This document shows, in pieces, positions 1 to 8,394 of a DNA stretch of 35,630 nt (its first letter is position 1; every line of letters begins with the position of its first letter). Origin of the DNA: Comamonadaceae bacterium (GTDB lineage: Bacteria; Pseudomonadota; Gammaproteobacteria; Burkholderiales; Burkholderiaceae_C); assembly GCA_027483085.1 (NCBI GenBank), contig JAIXVK010000140.1:1-35630 (forward strand), written 5' to 3'. The notes beneath the pieces are model-generated. The model did no database searches, had not been told where the DNA came from, and saw nothing but the letters and a program-made list of their open reading frames with translations. The translations under genes were made by a program, and so were the position numbers.

Positions 1-944
1 ACCTGCCCTCCGACTACCTCTATGGTGCGCTGAAGCGGCCCAACATCACACTGCTCACTGGAGCCGAAGTGCAGTCCCTGACCATGCAAGGCCGCAAGGT
101 GACCGGGGTGCGCTTCGTACGCAACGGCAAGGTCGAAACAGTCAGTGCAGCAAAGCGCGTCGTGCTGTCGGCCGGCGCCATCAATACGCCGAAGATCCTG
201 ATGCTGTCGGGCATCGGCGACGACGCCGAGCCCAAGCGCCACGGCATCCGCACTGTCACCCACCTGCCAGGGGTGGGGCGCAACTTCCAGGACCACGTGC
301 TCGTGGGCGGCTGCGTGTGGGAGTACGACAAACCACTGCCGCCGGCCAATAACGCCGCGGAGGCGACCTTCTTCTGGAAGAGCGATGCATCGCTGCCGAC
401 GCCTGACCTCCAGCCGTTCCAGATCGAGGTGCCGTTCACGTCAGAAGTCACCGGGCCGCGCTTCAAAACGCCTGCCGGCTCGTGGACCATCGCCCCTGGC
501 CTTGTGCGCCCCAAGAGCCGCGGCCGCGTGACGCTGGCCTCCGCCAACCCCGCAGACATGGCGCTCGTTGACGGCGCTTTCCTCAGCCACCCGGACGATG
601 TGAAAGCGCTGTTGCGGGGCATCGAACTGTGCCGCGAAATCGGCAACTCGCAGACGATGAAACCCTTCGTCAAACGCGAAGTCATGCCGGGCGCCCTGGG
701 CCGGGACGACATGACCGCCTTTTTGCGAGACGCTGCAGGAACCTACTACCACCAGAGCTGCACCTGCAAGATGGGCAAGGACGAGATGTCCGTGGTCGAC
801 GGCACGCTGTCGGTACGCGGTGGCGTTGAGGGCTTGTCAATAGCCGACGCCTCGGTCATGCCGCAAGTGTCCACCGGCAACACCATGGCGCCCACCGTGA
901 TCATCGGCGAGCGCATGGCCGATATCCTGCTCAGCCAGCGTTGA
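1..944 (+). CDS. GMC-family FAD oxidoreductase, C-terminal part (5' truncated by window edge)
   Basis: The reading frame is open from the first bases of the window, so the gene begins upstream; about 314 residues of a family usually near 530-560 are present. The second GMC signature is visible around 170-225 (AGAINTPKILMLSGIG). Near the C-terminus are a catalytic-His segment (YYHQSCTCKMG, about 748-780) and a final segment (VSTGNTMAPTVIIGER, about 868-915) that carries Asn at the position of the second catalytic His/Asn. The FAD-binding Rossmann N-terminus lies outside the window. Family members oxidise alcohols (choline, aliphatic or aromatic alcohols) with FAD. The substrate cannot be read here; an alcohol dehydrogenase role feeding an aldehyde dehydrogenase is plausible but only inferred. 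The stop is followed by an 80-base gap before the next plus-strand gene. Confidence 0.9.
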   Translation, partial: LPSDYLYGALKRPNITLLTGAEVQSLTMQGRKVTGVRFVRNGKVETVSAAKRVVLSAGAINTPKILMLSGIGDDAEPKRHGIRTVTHLPGVGRNFQDHVLVGGCVWEYDKPLPPANNAAEATFFWKSDASLPTPDLQPFQIEVPFTSEVTGPRFKTPAGSWTIAPGLVRPKSRGRVTLASANPADMALVDGAFLSHPDDVKALLRGIELCREIGNSQTMKPFVKREVMPGALGRDDMTAFLRDAAGTYYHQSCTCKMGKDEMSVVDGTLSVRGGVEGLSIADASVMPQVSTGNTMAPTVIIGERMADILLSQR

Positions 945-1023
945 ATCGGGACGGCGCGCATGCAGACCTCGTGCGCGCCACTCCAATGTAGCCAAAACGC
1001 CAACCGCGTTAACGGAAGACCTC

Positions 1024-2019
1024 ATGATGCCGACATCCGATCATTCCGCCATTGCAGAGCTCCTGGGTGTTCACGCCCCCTGGGTTGTTACTGGCACCCA
1101 GTTGTCTGCCTCGTCGCGTGTTTTCACAGTCGTGCTGGAACAGCAAGCCCCCAAAGCCAGACTGTTTTCAAAAAGCGCAGTCGCCCCGATCCAGGGCAAA
1201 TACCTTTGGGAACACATTGCCTTCGGGGGCTGGCGCTGCCAGATCAAGCTGGTGCTCCGGCAGGGAGGGCCGATCCCTGCTGCCTCCTGGACAGGCGATG
1301 GCGACGAAGCCTACACGCGCGGGCTCCAACGACAGATTCTCGATCTGCTGATGGCCGGCGCCACGGTGGAGCAGCTCTCGGTACTGCTACGGCTACCCTT
1401 CGCCGATCTGTGGCGCTACAAGTTCCGACTGGACCAGGGCCAAGGCGCAAAGACGACCCCGGTCGCCCCAGCGCCAAACGCCGGGCCATTGCCACAAGCC
1501 GGAGGCTCAAGCACCGCCATGGCATCGAACTTACCAGCGGAGTCCGATCCGGTCTGGATGGCCATTCTCCTGGGGCGGATGAAGTTGGATGTCCGCATGC
1601 TCGGGCTGCGTCTGCTGCTTGCGAAGTTGAAGCGCGAAGCGCAACTCCACGGTGACGAGGATCTTCATCGGCAGGCAGCCGGTGATATCCATCGCTATTT
1701 CGTTCGTAGCCAATCCCAGCTCAGGCATGAGTTGGAGCAACTCGCAGCGTATTCAAATCAGGCGGCGACTATGGAGGCGTCACAGCTTCCAGCAGCGAGT
1801 GATCCGCTCTGGCTTGCCGTGCTCCAAGACGATTTCCCCTTGGAGGTGAAGCAACTGGGGTTGCGCCTTTTGCTGTCCAAGCTGCGAACTCAGCTACGGA
1901 CCACTACGGACGACGACGCCCGGATGATCAAGTTGGTGGAAATCCATCGCTATTTCGAGCGAAACAAGACCATGTTGACCCACGAAATCGAACAAATCAG
2001 CCGTTGGGCTAGCCATTAG
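1024..2019 (+). CDS. Uncharacterised protein: ISL3-like degenerate N-domain plus two tandem helical repeats
   Basis: Not recognised as a named family. Residues about 11-80 resemble the N-terminal domain of ISL3 transposases (an LLGVHAPW start, a beta-rich stretch, then LWEHIAFGGWRCQIKLVL, like the family's wRHL element), but the zinc-binding cysteines are absent. Residues about 97-135 look like a helix-turn-helix (RGLQRQILDLLMAGATVEQL). After a Pro/Ala/Gly-rich linker (about 140-172) come two copies of a roughly 70-residue helical unit (173-243 and 257-328). They share SDPxWxAxL, LGLRLLLxKL, IHRYFxR and HExEQ. No catalytic DDE triad or membrane segment is visible. ATG at 1024 has GGAAGA upstream. 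The next gene follows 12 bases later behind its own AGGAG, so the two are probably cotranscribed. A DNA- or protein-binding regulator is one possibility, unproven. Confidence 0.75.
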   Translation: MMPTSDHSAIAELLGVHAPWVVTGTQLSASSRVFTVVLEQQAPKARLFSKSAVAPIQGKYLWEHIAFGGWRCQIKLVLRQGGPIPAASWTGDGDEAYTRGLQRQILDLLMAGATVEQLSVLLRLPFADLWRYKFRLDQGQGAKTTPVAPAPNAGPLPQAGGSSTAMASNLPAESDPVWMAILLGRMKLDVRMLGLRLLLAKLKREAQLHGDEDLHRQAAGDIHRYFVRSQSQLRHELEQLAAYSNQAATMEASQLPAASDPLWLAVLQDDFPLEVKQLGLRLLLSKLRTQLRTTTDDDARMIKLVEIHRYFERNKTMLTHEIEQISRWASH

Positions 2020-2031
2020 GAGACCATTGCT

Positions 2032-3027
2032 GTGATCCAACACTCACTCATGTCACTTGCAGCGGCGTCCGAACTGATCGGCAAAGGCGCCGTCTGCTGC
2101 GTAGCCGGCGACGAATCGGCTCTTAGGCGCCTGCCCCGTGGTTGCTGGATCGGTGGCACGATCCCCTACTTTATGACGCCACAAGGTGGCAAGTTCTCCC
2201 GAGACGAAGTGTTCGTCAGCACCTTGCCAGGCGACTCACGCACCGTCGCACCCAAGGTCTACACACTGCAGTCGCTGCACAACATCTGCCGGGAAGCACC
2301 CGAGCACGGGTTCACCATGCTGCTGATGCCTGCGTTCAGTGCAGTGCTCCAGTCGTTCGCCGAGGAGGCCGCCAATTACGAAGACATGTTCCTGCGGCCA
2401 CTGTTCGGCTGGGTAGCCGGCATCCACTTCGCAGACCTGGGGCAGCAATGTCCTTTTGTGTTCGACGGGCTACGGGGCGAGGTGCTTGCCGATGCAGCAG
2501 TGGTGTTGCATGTGCCGTTGCCCCCATCCAAATCCTTGCATATCGACATCGTGAACCCGTTCATTCAGCGGGAGAGTCCTGTCATCGAGGTGCCGCAGCG
2601 CGGCTTCATCGTGGATGACTGCCTGATCGGTGGCCAGGCAGGCAACCTGCACGACCATCTCGTGAGCATCCAGCACGACATCCGCGTTCCTCTGCAGTCT
2701 GACCACTGTGGTGCGCTGGTGAACGTCAGTATCCGGCAGCTACTGCCCCAAACGAGGCAAGTCGAGTTTTTCACTCCGGTGTTCCCCGGATTCAGGTATC
2801 GGCCTGCGCAGCCTGTGGGTGACTATGTGGCTGCATTCGATAGCGCCTTGGCGAACCATGAGGTTCCCGGCGAGCTGGCCTTCGCCTGCAACTGCGCGCT
2901 CAACTACCTCTACGGAGAATTGGAAGGACGGATTCTTCCGATGCAGGGCCCCGCCACTTTTGGCGAGATTGCCTACCAGCTCCTCAACCAAACCCTGGTG
3001 CACGCATCCCTGGTCGACAACCAGTGA
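2032..3027 (+). CDS. Uncharacterised protein, probably divergent FIST-type sensor (DUF6976-like)
   Basis: 331 residues from a GTG start with AGGAG about 10 bases upstream. The fold looks related to FIST sensory domains: GCWIGGTIPYF (about 42-52) recalls the FIST_N GCSTxGEI element, the middle (PLFGWVAGIHF to GEVLADAAVVL) resembles FIST_N strands, and the C-terminus (GPATFGEIAYQLLNQTLVHASL) resembles the closing GEIGP...LHNQT part of FIST_C. No signal peptide or transmembrane segment is seen, so it is probably cytosolic. FIST domains are thought to bind small ligands and usually occur with signalling proteins; here the partner would be the preceding repeat protein. I believe this type of sequence is catalogued as a DUF (possibly DUF6976), but I could not check. 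It converges with the minus-strand Nit1C-type operon, 29 bases away. Confidence 0.7.
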   Translation: MIQHSLMSLAAASELIGKGAVCCVAGDESALRRLPRGCWIGGTIPYFMTPQGGKFSRDEVFVSTLPGDSRTVAPKVYTLQSLHNICREAPEHGFTMLLMPAFSAVLQSFAEEAANYEDMFLRPLFGWVAGIHFADLGQQCPFVFDGLRGEVLADAAVVLHVPLPPSKSLHIDIVNPFIQRESPVIEVPQRGFIVDDCLIGGQAGNLHDHLVSIQHDIRVPLQSDHCGALVNVSIRQLLPQTRQVEFFTPVFPGFRYRPAQPVGDYVAAFDSALANHEVPGELAFACNCALNYLYGELEGRILPMQGPATFGEIAYQLLNQTLVHASLVDNQ

Positions 3028-3056
3028 AAGGCCACTGCGGGAAGCGTAGCGCAAGT

Positions 3057-3935
3057 TCAAGTCGATGCTTCCACAGAGACCTGCATCTCGGCCAATCGAC
3101 GGCGCCCCTCACAGCTCATCATTTGCAAGTGATACCGGCGGACAGGCCCCGCCCTCTCCTCGCGCAGCAAATTGACATCCACCGATTCGCCCACAGACAC
3201 GTTGCCAAGAAACAGGCATTCCCGGCTCAACACCTTTGTATCGGTCTCCAGCATGCCCCAGTGCCACATAGCCCTGTCGGCTATTGCCGTGAAAGATGGG
3301 AAGTACAGCAACCCCGCACCATTGAAGTCAGACCGTGGGCACGGTATCGTCGTCCAAGTCAGCGCACCCGCCGCACGCGTTTCCGAAGCGAGCCGCCATT
3401 GGCGCAGATGGCCCAGCAGCGCAGCTGTATCGGGCTTCGGCTGGCTCACCGCTGCAGCAGGCACGTCGGCCCGGCGCACCGAATGGTTGTCGCCCGGGCG
3501 ATGCCGGCTGACAAACACCGACAGCATGTCAAGCGCGGCCATGGCCCCATCGAAACCAGCCAACCAATGCCGACTCAAGGCGTGTGAACGCCCCAGCCAC
3601 TGCAAGCGACTGTGCAGCCGCATGCCCTGCCCCTCAGCGACACGGCTTAGCGCCGCCTCTCGCAAGTGCAGCCAGCCGAACGCGGCGTACACCCGCCGCC
3701 CCTGCATGTCCACCCAGCGATCGGATGGCTGACCGAGTGCCTGTGCCAAGGAAAGCCAATGCTGCGAACCACATGTCTTCTGCAACCAGGTCTCCGAAAG
3801 TCCGCACGCGTTGAGCTCGGGCATGCCTGCGACCAGCTGCAGCGCGCGTTCGTCATGGCCTTTCGGCTTCTCAGTCGCTGCACCATGCGCCCGTGCGTGT
3901 ACCGCATCGGGAAACTCCTCGCACAGGGTCGCCAT
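3057..3935 (-). CDS. Pnap_2097-family probable biosynthetic protein (LnmK-related)
   Basis: 292 residues from ATG at 3935, eight bases after the stop of the flavoprotein gene; the frame stays open upstream, but that part reads as a shadow of the preceding gene. Family features: GMPELNACGLSETWLQK with QHW shortly after (about 38-63), which matches the conserved start of LnmK-like proteins, and the motif DFNGAGLLYFPSF followed by an ADRAMWHW segment (about 215-240). LnmK of leinamycin biosynthesis is a bifunctional acyltransferase/decarboxylase with a double hot-dog fold. The Pnap_2097 group is known as a probable biosynthetic protein, named from Polaromonas. No strong Shine-Dalgarno is visible before 3935, so translation may depend on coupling. 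It is the last gene of the nine-gene operon and may act on an acyl-thioester or acyl group of the unknown product. Confidence 0.75.
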   Translation of the reverse strand: MATLCEEFPDAVHARAHGAATEKPKGHDERALQLVAGMPELNACGLSETWLQKTCGSQHWLSLAQALGQPSDRWVDMQGRRVYAAFGWLHLREAALSRVAEGQGMRLHSRLQWLGRSHALSRHWLAGFDGAMAALDMLSVFVSRHRPGDNHSVRRADVPAAAVSQPKPDTAALLGHLRQWRLASETRAAGALTWTTIPCPRSDFNGAGLLYFPSFTAIADRAMWHWGMLETDTKVLSRECLFLGNVSVGESVDVNLLREERAGPVRRYHLQMMSCEGRRRLAEMQVSVEAST

Positions 3936-3943
3936 CGGCGGAA

Positions 3944-5239
3944 TCAGGCCAGCGATGTCTCGACCTGGCGATCCGCGTCCGCCAGGGTTTCGGCTTGATG
4001 AGCCTGATGGTGCGCGATGCGATCTGCGATGAATTGCGCATCGCGCGCCACGCCGGAAAAACGGCCAGAGCCCCAGGTATGCAGCCATGGCAGCCCCACA
4101 AAGTAGAGACCTGGCACCGAGGTGACTCCGCGCTCGTGCACCGGATGGCCACGCCCTGTAAACACCGGTGCATTGAGCCAACGGAAGTCAGGTGCGAAGC
4201 CAATACACCAGATCACCGAGGTAATACCGGCATCTGCCAGCGACAAGGTGGCGCGCTCCTCAGCCGGAACCCAAACAGGCTGGTAGATCTCGCCCTCAGG
4301 CGCTTCAATACCGTTCTCGGCAATATGCTTGTCAATGGCTGCATTGATGCCGTTGTAGGTTCGATCTGCCTGATCGAGTGCCGTACCGAGGTTGGTTGCA
4401 AACTGCAGCGTGTCGCCCTCCAAGCCTTCGAGCAAGCCGTAGAGCTCCATACCTTCCAGTGCGAACCGGCGCAAGTCGATATCACGTCCACCGTCACGGC
4501 CAGTGACGTAGTGATTGGTGTTGTCACGCACGCCTTCGCGCAACGGGTGCTGAGACACGGGCATCTCGTAGTAGCCCATGTCAGCCAGCCAGTCCACCAC
4601 ATCGCGCCCGCGATAGAAGCGCGCGCAGCGAGGGGCATCACCAACGGCAAGCACCACCTGACGGCCCGCCAAATGCAAGTCTTCGGCGATCTGGGCACCG
4701 CTTTGCCCAGAGCCGACCACCAGCACCTTGCCGGGCGGCAGCTGATCGGCGTTGCGGTAGTCGGCGGAGTGGATCTGCTGGATGCTGGCGGGCAGTCTTT
4801 CGGCCAAGCGCGGCACGATGGGCTGGTGATAGCCGCCCGAGGCCACCACCACCTGTTCAGCCAGACACTCACCTTCGCTGGTGCGGACAAGAAAGCCACC
4901 CGCCACTGGCTGCACTAGCTCCACCGCCACGCCTTCACGCAAATGGGCATTGACCTTGGCTTTGAAGCCCGCCAGGTAGTCGTTGATCTGGTCCTTCTTC
5001 ATGAAACCATGCGGATCATCACCTTCGTAGGGATGGCCCGGCAACGCGCACTGCCAGTTGGGGGTGACCAGGCAAAAGTTGTCCCAGCGCTGGGTGCGCC
5101 AGGCGTGCATCGCTTCGTGCTTTTCAAGCACCACGTGGTCGATGTCCAGGGTCTGCAGACCATGACTGACCGACAGGCCAGCCTGGCCGCCGCCGACGAT
5201 GACCACACTGTGACGAGGGATGGATGATGAGGTAGACAT
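3944..5239 (-). CDS. MSMEG_0569-family flavin-dependent oxidoreductase (Nit1C cluster)
   Basis: 431 residues. Two dinucleotide-binding motifs, GGGQAG (16-21) for FAD and GSGQSG (176-181) for NAD(P)H, are spaced as in flavin-containing and Baeyer-Villiger-type monooxygenases. An ATG-like segment near the end (VIWCIGFAPDFRWL) and GLYFVGLPWLHTWGSGRF close the FAD domain. The sequence and position match the flavoprotein always found in Nit1C clusters. Its substrate is not established; oxidation of an N- or C-containing intermediate with NADPH and oxygen is the family-based guess. ATG at 5239 has AGGAG seven bases upstream. It sits 27 bases after the MSMEG_0570-like gene and 8 bases before the Pnap_2097-like gene, in one operon. 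Confidence 0.9.
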   Translation of the reverse strand: MSTSSSIPRHSVVIVGGGQAGLSVSHGLQTLDIDHVVLEKHEAMHAWRTQRWDNFCLVTPNWQCALPGHPYEGDDPHGFMKKDQINDYLAGFKAKVNAHLREGVAVELVQPVAGGFLVRTSEGECLAEQVVVASGGYHQPIVPRLAERLPASIQQIHSADYRNADQLPPGKVLVVGSGQSGAQIAEDLHLAGRQVVLAVGDAPRCARFYRGRDVVDWLADMGYYEMPVSQHPLREGVRDNTNHYVTGRDGGRDIDLRRFALEGMELYGLLEGLEGDTLQFATNLGTALDQADRTYNGINAAIDKHIAENGIEAPEGEIYQPVWVPAEERATLSLADAGITSVIWCIGFAPDFRWLNAPVFTGRGHPVHERGVTSVPGLYFVGLPWLHTWGSGRFSGVARDAQFIADRIAHHQAHQAETLADADRQVETSLA

Positions 5240-5266
5240 TGAAAGCTCCTTGAAAGTAGGAATGGA

Positions 5267-5563
5267 TCAGGATTGGGCCGGTGCAAACGAAACGACTCGA
5301 ATCGTGGCGTCTGCCTTGTTGGAAAAAACTGCTGCTCGGGCTTCGGTGTCGGCGAGCTGATCGCTAGCCCGTGAGCACTCGAAGCCGAACTTGGCGTGGA
5401 CTCTCTGATTGGCGATGGCGGTGGCTTCGCGCACTCGGCGCAAGAAGTCGTCTAGCGGGTATTCGGTCCCCGGTGCGAGGAAGTCCTCGATCACGAGCGA
5501 GGGTGAATAGGCCACGCTTTGAGAAGCGTCTGGCCATTGAAGGGTGTAGTGCATAGCAGGCAT
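5267..5563 (-). CDS. MSMEG_0570-family nitrogen starvation response protein (Nit1C cluster)
   Basis: A 98-residue soluble protein starting MPAMHYTLQWPD. The pattern of a strand with F/YTLQWPDG-like start, then SPSLVIEDFL, and a C-terminal part rich in A/R/S with FGFECSRASDQL fits the small MSMEG_0570-type protein that accompanies Nit1-type nitrilases. Its biochemical role is unknown; family naming refers to induction under nitrogen starvation in mycobacteria and cyanobacteria. I chose ATG 5563 because GGAG lies about eight bases upstream, in the 14-base gap after the glycosyltransferase stop; ATG 5554 is a weaker alternative. No membrane segment or signal peptide is seen. Gene order (after the glycosyltransferase, before the flavoprotein) supports the assignment. 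Confidence 0.8.
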   Translation of the reverse strand: MPAMHYTLQWPDASQSVAYSPSLVIEDFLAPGTEYPLDDFLRRVREATAIANQRVHAKFGFECSRASDQLADTEARAAVFSNKADATIRVVSFAPAQS

Positions 5564-5577
5564 CGGGAATCTCCGGT

Positions 5578-6789
5578 TCAGTGGGTCAGGATGGGGCGGG
5601 CTGCTTCGGTGCTCGACCGGTGTTCGGTCATCAGTTCGACATACCAGTCCTCGTGCAATGCCGCGCTGCGTTGCCAGCTGTGTTCCAGGCAGACGCGGGG
5701 CGTGGCCGCTAGGCGTGGCATGCGCACGGCATCCTGCAAACCGGCAGCGATGGATGCCATGTCTTCGGGGTTGCACCAGGCGACGCCCGGCGAGTCGTGG
5801 AAATGCTCAGTAAAGGGCGGCCGGCGAGAGACCAGCACCGGGGTGCCGCAAGCCAGCCCCTCCAGCGCGGCCAGGCCAAAGCCTTCCATCAGCGAGGGCA
5901 TAGACACCACGGCGGCACGCCGCATCAGCGCAGGCATCAGCTCATCGGACACGGTGCCGGTGCGCAACACGGGCTGACCTGCACCTTCGCTCAGACCGGT
6001 CTCTGCCAGGGTGTCCAGCCAGGCGCGCTGGGCGGCGCTGTGGTCCAGCATGCTGGCACCACCGACCACCACCAGGCGCGCGTCGGCCCAGGCTGGATCT
6101 GTGCGGCGCAGATGAGCCACCGCCCGCAGCAAGCGCACGCTGTTCTTGCGTTGCTCGACGCCACCCACCAAAAGGCAAACGGGGCCGGTCTGCGGGGCCA
6201 GTCCTATTGCGGCCAGTCGCGCTGTGTCGCCCGAGTCGGCCTCGATGTGGTAGCGACGCAGGTTCACGCCGTTGTGCATGCGACGAGCCGGATACCCCAG
6301 CACATCGTGAAAGTGACGGGTCCACAGGTCGCTTACGCAGGCCACGCCGTCCGCCGCTCGCCAGGCACGTTCTTGCCACGCCATGAGGGTCGGGTTTTCG
6401 AAAACGTCCAGGTGGTGCACCGTGCGCGCCCAGGGCGGCACGGCCAGGCCATCACGCTGCAACAGGGCCAACGCATTCCCACTGAGGCTGTCCTGCGCAT
6501 GCAGTACATCAAACCCGCCGGCGCCCAACAGAGGCGGCAGCCCTTGGACCAGGGTGTCAATGCGCTGGGACACCTGAGCCTGCAGCCCCCCTGTGAGCGT
6601 TGGCAGGCGCAGCACCTGCACCGGAAAATCCACCTCGCGGAACAGCTGCTCGCCCGGTTCTGCGGAGGCCATCACCGTCACCGAGTGCCCGCGCTCCATC
6701 AGCGCCTGAGCCAGCTCCAGCGTGTGAACCACACCGCCGCGGGCGCGCACAGAATGGGTCAGCAAGCCGATGCGCAGGCGCCGTTTCAT
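5578..6789 (-). CDS. MSMEG_0565-family glycosyltransferase, GT4-like (Nit1C cluster)
   Basis: 403 residues from ATG 6789, which overlaps the stop of the upstream AIR-synthase-like gene by four bases (ATGA). The N-terminal GT-B domain starts KRRLRIGLLTHSV with the Gly-rich RARGGVVHTLELAQAL loop. The C-terminal nucleotide-sugar domain has VGGVEQRKN (about 208-216) and the E-x7-E motif EGFGLAALE (302-310) typical of retaining GT4 enzymes. It should transfer a sugar from a nucleotide donor to an unknown acceptor in the cytosol. Its presence in the middle of the operon, translationally coupled to its neighbour, argues that the cluster makes or handles a glycosylated compound. Donor and acceptor cannot be read from the sequence. 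Confidence 0.88.
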   Translation of the reverse strand: MKRRLRIGLLTHSVRARGGVVHTLELAQALMERGHSVTVMASAEPGEQLFREVDFPVQVLRLPTLTGGLQAQVSQRIDTLVQGLPPLLGAGGFDVLHAQDSLSGNALALLQRDGLAVPPWARTVHHLDVFENPTLMAWQERAWRAADGVACVSDLWTRHFHDVLGYPARRMHNGVNLRRYHIEADSGDTARLAAIGLAPQTGPVCLLVGGVEQRKNSVRLLRAVAHLRRTDPAWADARLVVVGGASMLDHSAAQRAWLDTLAETGLSEGAGQPVLRTGTVSDELMPALMRRAAVVSMPSLMEGFGLAALEGLACGTPVLVSRRPPFTEHFHDSPGVAWCNPEDMASIAAGLQDAVRMPRLAATPRVCLEHSWQRSAALHEDWYVELMTEHRSSTEAARPILTH

Positions 6790-7781
6790 GCGGCCTCCCG
6801 ATGGGTGATGAAGGGGGTCTGCGCGTGGTCCCATAGCAAGGCTGTCGCTCCAGCGTGACCCACGGTCAGGCAACTGCCCTCCCCTACTGCCCCCACGTCG
6901 GCACATACGATGCCGCGCGACTCGAAACAAGCAGTCACCTCTCGGGCGTGCTCTGGGCGGACGCTCAGCACGTAACCAAAGCTCGGGAAAGCGCACAGCC
7001 AGCGCAGGAAACTTTCGCTATCCTCGCCCGGCCCGCCGATAGCATCGGGGCGAGGCAGGCGGTCCAGGTCGATTTCAGCTCCCACGCCGGAGCACTCCAG
7101 CAACATCAGTGCCGAGCCGAGCACGCCGGCCATGCTGATGTCCTTGCCGGCGTCGCACCAGCCAGCTTCCGCCATGGTGGGCAAAAGTTCCATGTCCCCG
7201 CGCAACCGCTCTGCCGGCGCCTCGGTGGAGGCATTCCAGAAAGGGTATGGCGCCTGCCACTGTCCGCGCAGGTCCACAGCCACCAGCAGCCGGTCGCCCG
7301 GAAGCGCCGCAAAGCTGCTGATCAGACGCTGCGCCTTTCCCAGCACCGCCACCGCCAGTTGACCGCTGTTGCTTTGCAAGTTGGTATGGCCACCCACCAG
7401 CGGAACCCCGTAGCGTTCGGCAGCAGCCCGCATACCCGCCAGCACCTCACAGGCATGGGGTTCCCCATGGGCCCAGAGAGCGTCGACCACCGCCATGGCG
7501 CGACCGCCCATGGCCGCTACATCGCTCAGATTCACCATCACGGCGCTGTAGCCGGCGAACCAGGGCATGGCCTCGACGAAGTCCTGCACTAGACCCTCGA
7601 TGGCCAACAGCAGGTGGCCGGTTCCGCTGGGGTCGGGCAGCACGGCGCAGTCGTCGCCATTGGGCACGGTCGTGAAGCCTGAGGTCGGCGCCAACTGGCC
7701 CATCACCGCGGCAATGTCCCGCTTGTGCGTGAAGCCCCGGCTGGCGCGCACGCGCGCGACCAGGTCTTCCAGCACCGTCAT
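6786..7781 (-). CDS. Sll0787-family AIR synthase (PurM)-like protein (Nit1C cluster)
   Basis: 331 residues from ATG 7781, chosen because GGGGAG lies upstream and because this start gives a four-base ATGA overlap with the GNAT gene. The fold is the PurM/HypE/SelD/ThiL type: GDDCAVLP (about 42-49) gives the acidic nucleotide-binding loop, NLSDVAAMGGRAMAVVDA (about 84-101) the Gly-rich segment, and VGGHTN the later loop. Family enzymes use ATP to activate a carbonyl or phosphorylate a substrate. The true reaction of this branch is unknown; it is clearly not purine-biosynthetic PurM, because its neighbours are the Nit1C enzymes. ATP-dependent activation of an amide or formyl group derived from the nitrilase product is a reasonable inference. 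Confidence 0.87.
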   Translation of the reverse strand: MTVLEDLVARVRASRGFTHKRDIAAVMGQLAPTSGFTTVPNGDDCAVLPDPSGTGHLLLAIEGLVQDFVEAMPWFAGYSAVMVNLSDVAAMGGRAMAVVDALWAHGEPHACEVLAGMRAAAERYGVPLVGGHTNLQSNSGQLAVAVLGKAQRLISSFAALPGDRLLVAVDLRGQWQAPYPFWNASTEAPAERLRGDMELLPTMAEAGWCDAGKDISMAGVLGSALMLLECSGVGAEIDLDRLPRPDAIGGPGEDSESFLRWLCAFPSFGYVLSVRPEHAREVTACFESRGIVCADVGAVGEGSCLTVGHAGATALLWDHAQTPFITHREAA

Positions 7782-8377
7782 GCTGTGCTCCCCTGGGTGA
7801 GCACAAAGCCGGCATATGGCGTGCGGCAAGGCGGGTAATGTTCCAGGTCAGCACGCATCAACGCGTGTACACGTCCGTGCAACACCATCTCGTCCAGCAC
7901 CTGCCAATGCATGCGCTTGAACAGCGGTACGTTTTGCGCTTGCACATGGGCCAGAAACTCGCTACATCCTTGCGCGTGGGCGCTGCACACCGCCAGGCGG
8001 ATCAGGCTGCTGCCCAGCTTGCCGTGCTGGCGCCAGTCGCGCCGCACCGCCAGGCGCGAGCCCCACCACGTGCCTGGAAGCGCTTCATGGATGCGCACCG
8101 TGCCCAGCACCTCGTCGGGCTCGCCAGCCAGGCAGGACAACGCCACCAGAGAGCGCACCGAGGGCGCGTCCCGGTCGATGTCGTCTTGATCGTCCCCGTC
8201 AAACAAACCCTGTTCGACGCAGAACACCTGGCGACGCAGCGCGTGGGCCTGCCGATTCATCCAAGGCACGCTGGCCCACTGGACGCGGAAAGCTTGTGGG
8301 CGATAGGTGCTGCTGAGATCGCACCACGAAGCCTGCGCGAGCTGCTGCTCCATCAAAGTCTGCGTTAATGTATGCAT
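7778..8377 (-). CDS. MSMEG_0567/Sll0786-family GNAT N-acetyltransferase (Nit1C cluster)
   Basis: 199 residues from ATG 8377. I preferred this over ATG 8386 because GGGGA and GGAG lie upstream at usable distances, while at 8386 the purines abut the codon. The acyltransferase core shows RRQVFCVEQGLF (an autoinducer-synthase/GNAT-like beta-alpha start), EVLGTVRIHE, and RLAVRRDWRQHGKLGSSLI, the acetyl-CoA pyrophosphate-binding loop. A later FLAHVQAQNVPLFKRMHW segment is also GNAT-like. The acyl donor is presumably acetyl-CoA and the acceptor amine is unknown. Its stop overlaps the start of the AIR-synthase-like gene by four bases. The family is a constant member of Nit1C clusters. Confidence 0.88.
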   Translation of the reverse strand: MHTLTQTLMEQQLAQASWCDLSSTYRPQAFRVQWASVPWMNRQAHALRRQVFCVEQGLFDGDDQDDIDRDAPSVRSLVALSCLAGEPDEVLGTVRIHEALPGTWWGSRLAVRRDWRQHGKLGSSLIRLAVCSAHAQGCSEFLAHVQAQNVPLFKRMHWQVLDEMVLHGRVHALMRADLEHYPPCRTPYAGFVLTQGSTA

Positions 8378-8394
8378 GTGCTCCATCCCCTAAT

